From Blasia pusilla (taxonomy: Eukaryota; Marchantiophyta; Marchantiopsida; Blasiales): DNA of 64,000 nucleotides. The DNA is taken from positions 620,001 through 684,000 of the forward strand of contig CM114271.1 in NCBI GenBank assembly GCA_050084515.1, in the 5' to 3' direction. Every line of letters begins with the position of its first letter. The stretch's first letter is position 1. A model generated the notes under the pieces. It saw only the letters and a program-made list of their open reading frames with translations, ran no database searches and was not told the origin of the DNA. Below, in pieces: positions 15,301-26,604 of this stretch. The position numbers and the translations under genes were made by a program.

Positions 15301-15985
15301 CGCCCACACTCACCATCTACATGACACACCGCAAAAGTATTAATTAAACTTGAGAATTGAAATAAAGTGACGAAAAGAATAAAAAGAAAAGCAAAGAGAA
15401 GAGAAGAAAAGAAAACATGAGAGAAGAGAAGGGAAATTAATAGGGGCAATTTTTCATTTCCAATTTTATTTTCTGTAAAAATTATGATTTGAATGGAAAA
15501 AATAGAGAGAAAATGAAATTTCTAAAAGAGAAAGAGGGAAAGAAAAGAATTTAGGGAAGAAGAGCAAAGGGGAAGTTTTTAATTATTTATTTTTATTTTC
15601 TATAAATGGAAAAATAGGGATGAATTTTAAGTGGGAAGAGGGAAAAATAATAATAAAAAGGTATGTGGGAACAAATCAAAAAAATTTGATGGGAAGAGGG
15701 GGAATAAATTGGGAAAAGGTAAAAAAGGGAGAAAATGATATTTTTAAAAACATTGGTAATGAAATTAATAAAACAGTCAGGTTCGATAGCCTGAACATGG
15801 CCTTAATCTAGCCCTCCCAACCCTAGGCCCGAATGTAGCCCCCGCACCCTGATGGCGCCGCCTCTGAATCGAAGGGTCAGTTTTGAACCACTCTCCCATC
15901 TGACGTCCAGGCAAAGAAGGCCGTTAGATAGTTAATCTGACGGCTCAGGGTCTGAGCCGCGAGATTGCTCCCCCCTCCCCCCTCC
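12330..15985. other. Gene-free repeat-derived DNA
   Basis: No gene is recognised. On the minus strand near 14640-14830 and 14940-15080, two similar stretches read as basic peptide (for example DIRDFRKVLRGEAQK and DLRDFQILMRANAQQKRR). They may be decayed transposon coding repeats, but the assignment is open. Around 15360-15760 the DNA is AG-rich and low in complexity. Confidence 0.35.
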
Positions 15986-15989
15986 TCCT

Positions 15990-16290
15990 TCAACTCAGGG
16001 GTGTTTTTGATAGTCGAGCTCTTACGACATAGTAGATCGGATCTCGGGGGTTTTTTGACAGTTGCGCTTCGGATCCCTAGCAGTTCGGCTACTAAGTCGC
16101 TTTTGAAAGTCGAATTGTTGTTTGATAGTATAGACTTTTGGCATAGCAGATCGGGTCTCGGGTTTTTTTTTGACAATCGGGCTTCGGATCCCTAGTAGTT
16201 TGGCTACTGAGTCGCTTTTGACAGCCGGGCTCGTGTTTGATAGTAAGACTTTCGGCTTAGTAGCTCAGCTCTCAGGAATTTTTGATTTTC
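15990..16290. repeat. ~115-bp tandem repeat, about 2.5 copies
   Basis: The block 'gcttcggatccctag(c/t)agtt(c/t)ggctact(a/g)agtcgcttttga' occurs at 16066 and 16181. It is preceded in each copy by 'agcagatcggRtctcggg' with a T run and 'tgaca'. Overlapping open frames on both strands come from the repeat. Confidence 0.75.
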
Positions 16291-16711
16291 GAGCTCATTT
16301 TGGAAGCACTTAGGGTCTCTAGCAGCCATTTTTTCTCGATCTAGTTGTTGGTTTCTCTGGAAATCTACCTGTGCTATTTTGCATGCACATCGGGGACAAG
16401 GAGGGGCAGAATGTGTGTAGTTAGTACTTGAGTTGAGGACAAACAAATGAGAGTGTCCGATAGAGTTGAGAGTACTCAAGCTGAGTACTGAGAGAGGGGC
16501 ATGTAGATACATTCACACATTTTCTCAAAACTCTCCAAGTCGCTTTCATTTCAAAGTAAGCTTTACATGACTGTCCGAGCTACTCTACTCGTGATCGGCA
16601 AACTCACCTTCTCCCAGATCCCAAAATCAGATATGGATCTGAATATTCACTACAACTTCTTTCCCCTTTTTCCCTTTCTTTGGTGATTTCTAGGGGCACT
16701 CTGGATCTTTC

Positions 16712-17224
16712 CTACCTATGGTAGGCACAGCAGGAGTTACGGGGACCTTCGCTCTGATGGTGAGCTTTGCTGATCCCGATTTGGATGCGGGTCTTCAGTC
16801 GCTTCTTAGCAGAGGCACCCTCCTCAATTTGTCCCCTTTCTATGCTGGGCCTCCTTATGCAATAGGGAGGAGTCCCTTCCTCCTCTTCAACGTCTATTCC
16901 CTCTTCTTCAAGTGGCTTCGGATTGTACCCCTTGTCTGATTCCGTAGGGTGGCCTCCTACGGGCATGGAGTCTTTTATAGCATACTCGAAGACCGGAGCA
17001 TGCACGGGGGTGAGTGGCTCTCCCCAAGCAGGACCATTACGGTGCATCTTCTTCCATTTGCTCAAGCGCATAGAGTCCTCCAGAGATATTGGAGACCATT
17101 TTGTACTCTCCAATGGTTGGAGATCCGGTGACTTAACACCATAATGTTTTTTCGAGCTCGTAACCTTGGACACACTCTTTCCCTCCACATGCATCAACTT
17201 TTTTGCTATGATTCTTGTTGCCAT
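16712..17224 (-). CDS. Unrecognised 170-residue reading frame
   Basis: I do not recognise a family. The frame starts MATRIIAKKLMH. It has a hydrophilic, Lys/Ser-rich first third, a Trp/Pro-rich middle (WKKMHRNGPAWGEPLTP) and an acidic run EEEGIDVEEEEG near residue 105-118, then ends basic. A second open frame (17133-17393) overlaps its start in another phase. There is no intron evidence, no visible promoter, and the neighbourhood is transposon debris. It could be a fragment of a transposon gag-like or accessory protein, or chance. Confidence 0.25.
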   Translation of the reverse strand: MATRIIAKKLMHVEGKSVSKVTSSKKHYGVKSPDLQPLESTKWSPISLEDSMRLSKWKKMHRNGPAWGEPLTPVHAPVFEYAIKDSMPVGGHPTESDKGYNPKPLEEEGIDVEEEEGTPPYCIRRPSIERGQIEEGASAKKRLKTRIQIGISKAHHQSEGPRNSCCAYHR

Positions 17225-17464
17225 CTTTAGGTAGTTTTGGTTCTACACCTTTGCTATTTCGGATGTTGCAGATGTCGGAAGACACTCGGGACGTGAGGAG
17301 CTTTGGAGGTGCTGGAGCGAACGTCGAATGTGGAGGAGCTCTCAAAGGGCCGTTGAAGTTGGTGCAGATCTCGAGGAGGGTTGGGGACGTCAAGGACTTA
17401 GGAGATGTTGGAGCTCATCTTGAGATCGCATTCAAGGGCCCCTTAATCAGGGCACACTGAGCCT

Positions 17465-18350
17465 GAATGAGACGCCTCTATTCGGGAGTACTTGTCAAAT
17501 AGAATGTTTGGATGCCCAGCTTCTGGTTAGTTGCTATGTTCATTTGCAGCTACAGAGAGCTCATTATTTTAGTACATAAAGCTCAAAGCATTTTAGACTT
17601 GAGTATAGCAGAGACATGTTTTACTCTATCCAGCAATAAATGAAGTTCAACATGTATGAATGACTCGATAGAGCTCGGTGAATGAATGAGCTCACCTCAC
17701 CTCAGTAGCCATTGTGAGCATAATGGGGAGTGTGTAATTTGTAAGAGATAATAAATAAGGTGCAAGTCGAGAAGCATTGTAAGTTTGAATTCGCAACCCT
17801 GGCACTTGCAACTTCTCGAGAAATGAGAAGCCAATCTCATCGGACGACGTTGGTCGGAAGGATCAAAACTGTCAAGGACAAAAGGATATAAATTTAAAAC
17901 GAAAAAAAACTTGTGAGAGAGGTTTTTGCAACTAAAAAGGAAACCCTAAGTCTGTTGCTCGTGCTAGGTTGGCATCAGAATTGCAAAAATCCTAGGTTAA
18001 AAAAAAACCGTTACAGGAGGCTAGGGCGGCTATGAACAAAACCCTAAAACAACTTGCTCTTGCCATACCTAAACGCAAAATACCCCGGTTCGCTTGAAGT
18101 GCCACGTGGTGCCAGGAGAGGTGTTTGCGTTACGAGAAGGGACTCTCCCATCATAGTATAGATTACTTCCGAGTCAACAAAAAAAATTACGAAGGGATAT
18201 CCTAAGCCTTTTGCAACTATGAAAACACAAAATGAGGACTGATCTAAGTTTGTTTTTATTTGGAATTGATATGCTTAAAGTATAAGCATATTAATTCCAA
18301 AGACCATGGATAATGTGTTGTCTTTATATGAATATGTTCTATGTTTGTTG
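17465..18350. other. Gene-free DNA with a Helitron-like 5' end at 18162
   Basis: The sequence 'aggtgtttgcgttacgagaa' followed by 'gggactctcccatcatagtatagat' ends at 18162. Read on the minus strand it starts TCTATACTATGATGGGAGAG, like the other Helitron ends in this window. The 3' end of this element was not found. Confidence 0.45.
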
Positions 18351-18354
18351 TGAT

Positions 18355-19653
18355 TTCTTAGGATGGACGATGAAAAACATATAGTAAAACGCAACAATTC
18401 TTTGGATAATTGATAGGTTGTGCCATACAATCACAGATTATGAGTACTATTTGATTTTCATATCAATTTGGAGATTCCAAATATTGTCTCTTGTGTCAAG
18501 TACTTGTATAATTATGTATAGAAAGGAGCATCTGTGATCTCATTTGGTATATCTAATATCACCAATATAGAAAGGGCTTATATTGTATTGATGAGAGGAC
18601 GTAGTATTGGGACCCAATATATCGTAATTTGAACTTATTTACATTCTAGATTTTTTTAAATTTTTGGTTCCCAATTTCCTACTAGACAAAACTAACCTTT
18701 TTCCCTCTCCTTATAGATATATATATTTTCCTCCGAAGCATGTTGGAGACAATTCAAGATCAGTTTGTATAAAGAGATGCAAAGTATTGTGAGATTGGCT
18801 ATGCATCTTCCCAATGCACAAATGGTGTATTATAATTATGGTGACATTCTTGAAGAGATACTAAGAAGGAATGAAAAGACAACGCTTACTAAATGGCTTG
18901 CGACTAATATTTTGGATCCTTTGGTGAGAGGATTTCTATATATAGACCAAGGTCGTATGGAAATGGACAAGTCCAATCATGTCCACAGACATGCTGTTCG
19001 GGTACTCGTAGCCCGCCCTTTAGTCGGCCAAGCCCGTAGTGTAGACCCGAGTTGGCCAAGCTCACATCGATTTTTGTGGCTAATGCGTAGTTTGCACTAG
19101 GACGCGGCTAGGCCCGTAGTGCGGGTTGGGTAGCTCAGACCTGTATAAGGGCGGGCTTATGTGCGGGTTGCGAGTACTTAGGCCCGCGTGGATATGTCCG
19201 TCTTAGGGAAGGACATAAGTCTACGAACAAGGACATGTCCACAGCCACAGACTTTTTTTGTGTACAACTGTGATATAGACTTTCCTTCATTTTATTGTTG
19301 GTGGAATAAAAATGGCAATTTTTTAAACGTGGTCATAATGGTTGTGGACTACCTCTTGGTTGCTAATACCTCATATGCCCAAGTAAGAATTATGGAATTG
19401 CTGCATCTATGTATGGTGTTACGTTTAGCAACATCAAATTCTTTCCTCATATTTCTTTTATTACCATATTCAAGTAATTGGTTATATCTTTACTTTGTGT
19501 ATAAGGGAAGTAGAGTATCATTGGAAAATATTTCTTTTACACCATATTTGAGGTGAAACCTTATATGAAGATATAAGGATAATTAATGGAGTGATGAATT
19601 ACAGCTTAAAGGAAGTTGTTGTTCAATAAGGTCTTTTGGAGGATGATCAGGAA
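18355..19653 (+). pseudogene. Helitron Rep/helicase protein, N-terminal half (decayed; continues at 28064)
   Basis: Helitron proteins combine an HUH replication initiator with a Pif1-type helicase. This half reads MDDEKHIVKRNNSLDN, VVPYNHRL, FDFHINLEIPNIVSCVKYLYNYV (split by stops), RLAMHLPNAQMVYYN, TLTKWLATN and LYIDFPSFYCWWNKNG, ending GLLEDDQE at 19653. These are the conserved blocks between Rep and helicase in plant Helitrons. Several stops and frameshifts make it non-functional. A hAT MITE interrupts it at 18948-19272 with a perfect 8-bp duplication. The next codons are not at 19654 but at 28064, beyond an 8.4-kb nested insertion. The HUH catalytic motif itself was not seen. Confidence 0.8.
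18940..19280. mobile_element. hAT-type MITE, 325 bp, with 8-bp TSD ATATAGAC
   Basis: The element body is 18948-19272. It starts CAAGGTCGTATGGAAATGG and ends with TGTGTACAACTGTG, imperfect inverted ends of the window's hAT family. The perfect duplication ATATAGAC flanks it (18940-18947 and 19273-19280). Removing the element and one duplicate restores the Helitron helicase reading GFLYIDFPSFY. The 8-bp duplication and CAAGG-type ends point to the hAT superfamily. It contains no transposase. Confidence 0.85.
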
Positions 19654-20104
19654 CGAGGTTGCATGTGGAAAAAAATCACTGTGTGCAAGCATGTCCTTGG
19701 ACTTATGGAAGGACTTGTCAATATGGGGCCCACCTCCACCTCCCCCTTATTTCTCATCCTTCCCATTCGCCTTTGTAATCCCCACTTTCAGGTTTCTCCC
19801 ACCTCCACTCCCTCCCTCTTTATTGCCTTGCCTTGCCTTGCCTTGCGTTCCCATACTCTGCCTTCCATCATGAGCTGTACGTATGGGTCCTACCTCTTGC
19901 AATCCATGTCTATGGACATATCCTTCCTAAGGACAGTGTCGTGCGCATACACATCGCTACACAACATACATCGCTGTCTCTGAACACACACATAAATACA
20001 CACGATCCCATGCTAACTCATGGCATCCAAACAACGAGACAAGAAATACAAAAATATCTCCAATCTCGATGATAGCCACAACATTGAGCGTGGTTTGGGG
20101 TACT

Positions 20105-20772
20105 GCACATGGAGATGAGGGTCCTATTGTCCGAGACGAGGTTGCACCATAGCAACCACCGACATCCGCGCCGGATAGTCCTATTGTAGTCACAATGGAG
20201 ACTTGGCAGCCAGATATGGGCCCTAAGTTGACAGGAGGAGAGCGGCGTCGGATACACCACTTCCTTAGGAGTTATAGGAGTTGTTTTGCATTTAGTATGC
20301 ATGATTTTGGTATGTTGAAGGGTCGAGGGATCCGCATTGAGTTATCGAGTGACACGTTGATCTTCCGACGATCCTACAGGTACAGTGACATGGAGAGGGC
20401 TCTAATTTAGAGTAGGATCCAAGACTTGGTTGGAGTAGGACTAGTGGAGATGTGGCATGGAGAGTATGCGTCTGCCATTGTCATGCCGCCAAGAAGGATG
20501 TGCATGGCAATTGGACGAATAGGCGAATGTGTGGAGATTACCAACCTATCAATCGGTAGACGAAGTCCAATAGGTATGCCATGCCCACCCCTGAGGAGAT
20601 CTTTGATGCGATTGGGCATGCAAAGGTCTTCAGTTCATTGGATTTGCGAGCGGGATACCATCAGCTGCCTATCAGATTGGAGGACAGGTAGAACACGACA
20701 TTTTGGGGCATCGATCCTCACGGGAAGGATTTTTTGTACCAATGGCGGTTCTTACCATTCGGGTTAAAGAAC
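20105..20772 (+). pseudogene. Ty3/gypsy reverse transcriptase, N-terminal part, inverted relative to its neighbours
   Basis: Copies retroelement RNA into DNA when intact. Visible blocks are SYRSCFAFSMHDFG, RSYRYSDMERALI, EYASAIVMPP, GNWTNRRMCGDYQPINR, RYAMPTPEEIFDAIGHAK, FSSLDLRAGYHQLPI and FWGIDPHGKDFLYQWRFLP followed by FGLKN. These are the classic gypsy RT fingers and palm up to just before the YxDD box, which is absent. Three in-frame TAG stops (20408-20410 and two further on) and one frameshift near 20488 break it. Similarity ends exactly at the Asn codon 20770-20772, where methyltransferase sequence begins on the other strand. Confidence 0.88.
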
Positions 20773-20773
20773 C

Positions 20774-21721
20774 TCGCTCATCGGCGTTGGGCTCCACCAA
20801 CCTTTGTACCTGGTCATTCCAAACCAAGCCAGGTCCGGCCTCCTTGAATGCATAGGAAGCGAGAAAACTCACCAATATGGAAAAGCCCGCTCATGGCATG
20901 CCAATCCTGTTGACCACACTCAACGGCGGTTGATCATCGCGCCTCACTGCTTGTGATCGACGGCCCAGATCCAATATAGAATCCACCAACAAATCGGATG
21001 GACACTCCACTCTTGCATAAGCCCTGCGCAATATCTCATGTGGTATCAAGTTGATCCACCAAAGATACGGATAGTGCACTCTAGAATCTACACTCGCCGC
21101 ATCTAACAACACTGCCGGGCCAATCCATGCGCGCACCTGATGTGCACTCGTCACCACGCGGGACCTCGAATCGCCCAAAGTTGGCACATTCTCCAAAATG
21201 TGTGCCGGAGAACAAGGCTGATGCTCTTGTAAATGTCGCAAGATCTGCCTCATCTTCCAAAATAACCTGGACCGAGTGTCAGCTAACCCGCTACCTCGTC
21301 CAACACTCGATTGGCCTTGACACGGCCAACCAACAATGACCAAGTCTATGGTCCCTACCCTCTCCAAGTCCTGCGCCCCCAACAATAAAATGTCCCTCGG
21401 TAGGGAACTCTGGTAACCTTGAATGACGGGCGCAGACAACAAGTCGGGAAAACGGAGGCGTAACAGCGCCACATGGTGAAGTGAAGCGTGGCTCGCAATA
21501 TCATCAATCTCCACATATAGGTAATGTTGCACGCACACTCTAGCGTGCAAAACAACAGCGAACCCAGTGCTGATCCCTCCAAAGAGATCCAACACCTGAA
21601 TACCCTCCTCTGGGATGCACCACACAATCGGGGTGGTGTCCAAAGGGGTCATAGCAACACTCCTACCTACCTGGAGCTCCTCTGACCCATCACACTCTCT
21701 AGTGCAAGTGTCTCGCTCCAT
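20774..21721 (-). pseudogene. C5-cytosine DNA methyltransferase domain encoded in the gypsy element
   Basis: The C5 methyltransferase family transfers methyl from AdoMet to cytosine. An open frame of 276 residues (20891-21721) shows motif I VLDLFGGISTG (AdoMet loop), YLYVEIDD (motif II acidic end), IDLVIVGWPCQGQS with the catalytic PCQ at 21317-21325, and HILENVP with the ENV motif at 21185-21193. WIGPAVLLDAASVDSR and the LWWINL block follow. After a TGA at 20888 the same frame continues as GPGLVWNDQVQRLVEPNADER, ending at 20774. The usual arginine pair of motif VIII (QxRxR) is not evident. The gene lies directly downstream of the retroelement protease on the same strand, so it belongs to the transposon, not the host. 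The stop and truncated C-terminus make activity unlikely. Confidence 0.88.
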
Positions 21722-21750
21722 GCGGTTTGCACATGGTCAATGGCTAAGCG

Positions 21751-22345
21751 TCAAAGCTCCTCAGTCGAGCCCCAAAGCGGCACCTCTCCTCCACGAACTA
21801 ATGCGGCTACCATGACACTCCTCTCCATAAAAATGTCAGGAATGGGAGTATTCTCTGCATGGACATTTCCCTCAATCAAATCACTAGGCCAAGTGATGAC
21901 ACTACTAAATGCTGCTAAGGTCGCCATCTCTCCTGGCCCTCGCTTGATCACTGCACTTGTGAATCGAATGGGTAATGAGCTAAGGTGCCCATCACCTGAC
22001 TGCCATCCTGGTCTGTTGGACGCTGACTCCTCCCAATAATCCAGGGAAAACACCATGGAGTTTAACACTGCTCCACCAACCAAGACGTCGTAGGACTCTA
22101 CTTCAGTCACCATGCCTTGGCTCGTACCACGGACTTATTTGGAGGATGTCCCTAGCGAATTCTCACCAAGACCTCCTGTCGGGTGATATACTGTATGGTA
22201 CTCGCTCCATCCAAGGAAGTTTGTATCCAGAATGGACAATGCTCCACATCGGCTCTTGTCAAGCCCAATCCTCTGAATGACGCTTTCCCAAACATTAGGG
22301 GTTGCGCTTCTGAATCCAACAAGACGCGCTACGGACTAAAAGCTC
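21751..22345 (-). pseudogene. Retroelement aspartic protease and linker (frame-broken)
   Basis: Processes Gag-Pol in intact elements. The active-site region reads VLLDSEAQPLMFGKASFRG. The catalytic Asp is kept, but the usual D-S/T-G is D-S-E at 22308-22316. CPFWIQTSLDG and YDVLVGGAVLNSMVFSLDYW follow, then RPGWQSGDG. A frameshift and stop near 22130 separate the two parts. It sits between the gag region and the methyltransferase on the same strand, in normal gag-protease order. Confidence 0.75.
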
Positions 22346-22379
22346 TACCTCCGGGACTCACCAACTAGAAGACCTCTCC

Positions 22380-24411
22380 TTAGTTATCCAGCAACACAAC
22401 ACGAGTAGAATCCATGGCACGTTCTATTGCAGGTCTAGCGGGCATCTCTGCCATCCTAGCAGCTGTAGCCTGCCATAAATCTGACGTGGACAGCCCGAGC
22501 ATCTGCTCCAAGGGCAGGTCCATCACCTCCTTTGCAATCACCTCTAAACGTGATGCAATAACTCCAACTCCACGCTCACATAGCGTAGCCGCCAGCCGAA
22601 AAACCTCGGCGGGCGTACCTCCCAACGTCATAACATCGGAAGCAAAAAATAAAGGAGCGCGGTACACAACGGTGGCCGCCCCCAACAATGTGCTTGACAC
22701 TTGCCTCTCTTGAGCATCAGCAATAGGAGTCGTCGCACTCGCTTCTCTCATCGCCCTCTGTGCCTGCACACCAACAACATCACCAACTCTCCAAGAACTC
22801 TTATCGGGACCCATCGATGGGGTCCTCATCGCCTCGGGAAACGTGAAAGACTGAGGAAGCCTAGTATGTTTCCTGGCTTCCCCTCGTTGTGGATCCAACT
22901 CTGTGGCTGCTCCACGCGTCATAAGTGTGGCGGCCTCCATCTGGGCAACCTCGCACATCCAACCAGGATCCTCCATATCTCTTGCTGCTCCATATGATGT
23001 TGATGCCATGGATCCGGCATCGGGTAATCTCAATGCCATAGTGGCAATCTGCTCCTGTAGCTGATGTATTTGAGCAGCCATCCTAGCCTCACGCTTGGCG
23101 TCTCCCTCAACGTGTCTAGGTGGTGGGACTCTACCTCCTCCACGGGCAGCTCCACCATCCTGTGGGGCAACTCCATCTCCTCTTCCTCCAACGGGACCAC
23201 CTGATGCACGATCTCTAGCCCACCCGGACCGGCTACTCGCTCTGGTGCCCTCTCTGGCCCTTGGTCCGGACGTAACTCAGGATGTAAACTGAAACACCTG
23301 GTGCGTGTATGACCATACCTTTGACAATAGTCATACTGATAACCTCGTGGTGCAGCACAATCTCCTCCTCCGTGCTGAGCACACGTCCATGACCCTGACG
23401 AGTGCAATCACGTTGATGATGAGCTCCATCACATGACCAACAAGTAATTGTAGGCGGCTGCTACTGAGCCGCATATGAGGGCGTAGGTCTCTGTGGCACA
23501 GCCTCCCGATATCCTCCTTGAGCTCGTAGTGCCATAGTCGACCTATCTCGGAGTCCACGTTGCTGCAGAGGTGGTGCAGACAATCGTGACTGCTCTCGCC
23601 CAGAACCCATGGTGGCTACGCTGTCCTCCGCCATGTTGCGCTCAATGTTCTCGATGGTCCTAAAAACATCTCTCAACGTAGGGGAGGTGTTCATAAGAAG
23701 CAGCCCTCCCGCACTAGTGTCCGCAGGATCCGATCGAGCATCGTGTACCATGATTGGATAGCGTGAGCCTCTGTCACCCCCTGAGTGATGTTGATCAACC
23801 GGCGCAAGCGAATGTAAGCCTCACGCAAACTCTCCCCCGAGCGCCTCTGGAAGTCGTGGATGCTCCACAACTTCTCCGTCCGTACCCCTAGTAGCTCGCC
23901 CTCAACTCAACGAAGAACTCAACCACGGGGTTGAACTTGGGACGAACCCGACTAGATGGTGCAACTACTCCAGTGCGGGTGACCCCTCCTAAACATCACT
24001 AGTGGAAGAGGAAGTAGGCTCTCTTGACTCCTCCTCCTCATCTCGGAACGGCTCCTTCCATGACACATAGTATGGGTCATAGTAGAGTCGCCATGCCTCA
24101 ATCTCCTTGGCATATCTGTGGGAGAACTCATGGTAATCGTCCTTGGGCGCCCCCTCTAAATGCTGGAACATACTGTTCCATGCTGTAAACGGATTCAACT
24201 CTCTAGAGTTCCTAGCCCGCTGTGAGTCACACCAACTCCTAAACTCCGCAATGAAGTCGTGTAGTTGTATAGTGCCTACAACACCCGAAAACCTACGCGG
24301 TCCTCTACCTCGGTCATCCATCTCGTACGCCCAAGTGGTAGGACCACTCAATATGTACGGTGGATTGCTAACACACTCCTCTATATGCTCCCCCTCATCT
24401 GAAGACGACAT
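22380..24411 (-). pseudogene. Gypsy gag region with zinc-knuckle-like motif (several frames)
   Basis: The gag core is open from 24411 to 23989 (140 residues). It contains LHDFIAEFRSWCDSQR, LNPFTAWNSMFQHLEGAPKD and DYHEFSHRYAKEIEAW, typical of plant retroelement capsid. Frameshifts lead into 23461-23751. A nucleic-acid-binding motif YCQRYGHTRTRC follows (near 23290-23340) in which one of the usual four zinc ligands is not visible. The 233-residue frame 22380-23081 starts MAAQIHQLQEQIATM, suggesting a coiled-coil start, and leads towards the protease. The same order recurs at 49-51 kb. Confidence 0.75.
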
Positions 24412-24666
24412 AGAAGGAGATCGAGATGGTCTCTCACGTGGAGACCCTCAAAACCACGCACCATTCCGGGTAAACCCTCCAAAGCTACTCTAAGCTCCAC
24501 TACCTCGCCTCCCAAAATCTCGAAAGGACGTCGTGATGGACCTCATGCCCCTCTCACATGATCACTCTCAATCTCGCGAGTAATCCCTCAATCACTCAAA
24601 CTAAACATGCGGCACTCAATTTACACTCTCTCATTGAGACGTGTGTTGTACGGCAACAAACAACGT

Positions 24667-25930
24667 TGTCGTATAATAAAATCAGCCAGTGTGTAAACTC
24701 CTTCCACATTAAGTGTTAGATAGAGTTGTATTAATATTAAATAAATTAGCTTAGGAAAAAGAAATTCCCATGTTTAAACCTCTTTATGGTGCCTCTTTTA
24801 TGCGGGCCCAACTTTAGGAAAAGAGATGATTTTATAAAAGTAAAGTAGTGAGGTTGGTGCTTTAATGAAAAGCAAAAGTAGTCTTGGTTGATGGCTAGGT
24901 TAGTTGGGGTAATTTGGAAAATATCAAGTGGGTAAAAGAGGATATTTTGGAAGAGATAAGAAGAAATCTACTTGTGTCAAAATATGATTGGCTAAGCCTT
25001 GAGAGAAAGCCATGTGGTAGAAGATAAGATTAGCTCTATTTCGTACTCTTGTGGATCCCTTGTGAGTATATAAAGAGGAGGGACCTTCAAGGGTTCATCA
25101 TCTTCTATTTTACATCTTGAGTCTCTCGTGTCACTCTTGAGTGTATGACTTTGGGATTGCTTGCTTTTCCAATGAGAGTGGATCATCCCTCTTGGGAGAA
25201 TAACTTGACCATGATCTATTCTTCGAGAGGTTTCTAGAGTGTGGTGTGTGTGTGGAGATGAGAGGCTTGTCACCTTAGAGGAGTTTAGTTATACTAAAAT
25301 AGTGAATATTTTGGCTTGTTATTTTCCCAATGAGAGTGGATTATTCCTCTTGGAAGAATAATTCCGCCAAAGTCCATTCTTGAAGAGAGTAGATAATGTT
25401 TGTCAAGCATGGATAGGGGTGGAGCAAGAGTTGTGCTCGACTTTCCTTTCCTCAATCCATACCATGTAAAGGTACTCTTTGTAGATAGGCACTGGTTTAC
25501 TCGCTATTTAGTTTATGACTTTGGGGAGACACTCATGAACCAGGTCATGCAATCTCCAACTCCGGTGATTCTTCCTATCGTCATATACGGAAGAACATGG
25601 GATTATACTTTATATGTCCTTATATAGCAATCCATGGAAGTCAATAGGCCTACTCAAGTAGGGTTTAACATTAGTTGAACTATCTTCCTCGTATACAAGT
25701 GTAAAGTAGTTTATAAGGATTTTATAGTTAGGAATTTCGGGGTCTGATGTTACGAAGAAGTGATCGCCTCGGCACTTCCATTTGTGATACCTGTCGTGAG
25801 AGAATGGAGAGTATACTTTATAATTTTGTATTGAAAAAGGAGAACTTCTTAGAGAGATCACCTTGCATCGACCACGTGTGCCACAACTAGTAAGGTTGTC
25901 CTTACTCGAAGAAAGGCTCTTGACATGACA
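24667..25930 (+). mobile_element. LTR-like repeat, copy 2 (1,264 bp), probable solo LTR with 4-bp TSD ACGT
   Basis: It starts TGTCGTATAATAAAATC and ends TTGACATGACA. ACGT lies immediately outside both ends. A TATATAAAGAGG box sits near 25070 on the plus strand. It interrupts the leader between the gypsy gag (ends 24411) and its 5' LTR. The word ATGGATAAYCTGA near 26115 recurs beyond the gag of the second gypsy copy (near 51515), where no such insertion exists. This supports a later insertion. The twin copy is at 11063-12326. Confidence 0.72.
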
Positions 25931-25933
25931 ACG

Positions 25934-26604
25934 TGATGTGGCAAATCATTGATCTGTCATCTCATCGACAAACCATCCTCAACTCTGGACATCCACACAG
26001 GTCTATGTCCCCTAAACCCATAGATCATGAATGCTCCTAGCATCAGCACGAAGCTCAATATTCAAATAACTTCCCAATATCCGGAAATCCCTCACACGTT
26101 CAGGGTAAGAGACCAGAATGGATAACCTGACAATAATATCGATGTCGCTCCTCGGCAAGTGCAAATCTCGACCCCAACTCGGTCGTAAAGACAACTCCTC
26201 CAATCAGCAAGTCGTACTCCTCTCGTACTCATGCTGCTCAAACCTCCTCGATGTGCGGTGCAGGTCCAGCGGTCCGGTGCGGCAATGGCGGCACGGAACG
26301 GCTACAAATGGCACGGCACTCAAGAATGGGATGTGGCACTCGGCGGCATACCCTCCTCAATCAGAAATTCACACGCTCTGCTCCTTAGTGAAGGAGCGGC
26401 TACGTGATCGAGACGGTGCAGCCACGAGCGGCAGGGCGCAGCAATGGGCAACGCGTTGCGGCTACGGGCGTCACGGCACGATACTCGATCGTCGTTGAGC
26501 GGCTATCAATCATAACATAGCAGCATGAAATGAAAACTCAAACACCATAACCCCAGGTCATCTGCCATCACTGGTTGATGAGGAAAGTACGATGATGGTG
26601 GCGG
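25934..26604. other. Gypsy leader region
   Basis: GC-rich, with short open frames on both strands. It lies between the inserted solo LTR and the long repeat taken as the 5' LTR. No tRNA-complementary primer site was recognised. Confidence 0.35.

Noticed and set aside
20891-21721. Methyltransferase as a host gene or a bacterial restriction-system transfer
   Set aside because: It is in line with retroelement gag and protease on the same strand, and a second copy has the same order, so it belongs to the transposon family. No restriction enzyme or bacterial neighbour is present.
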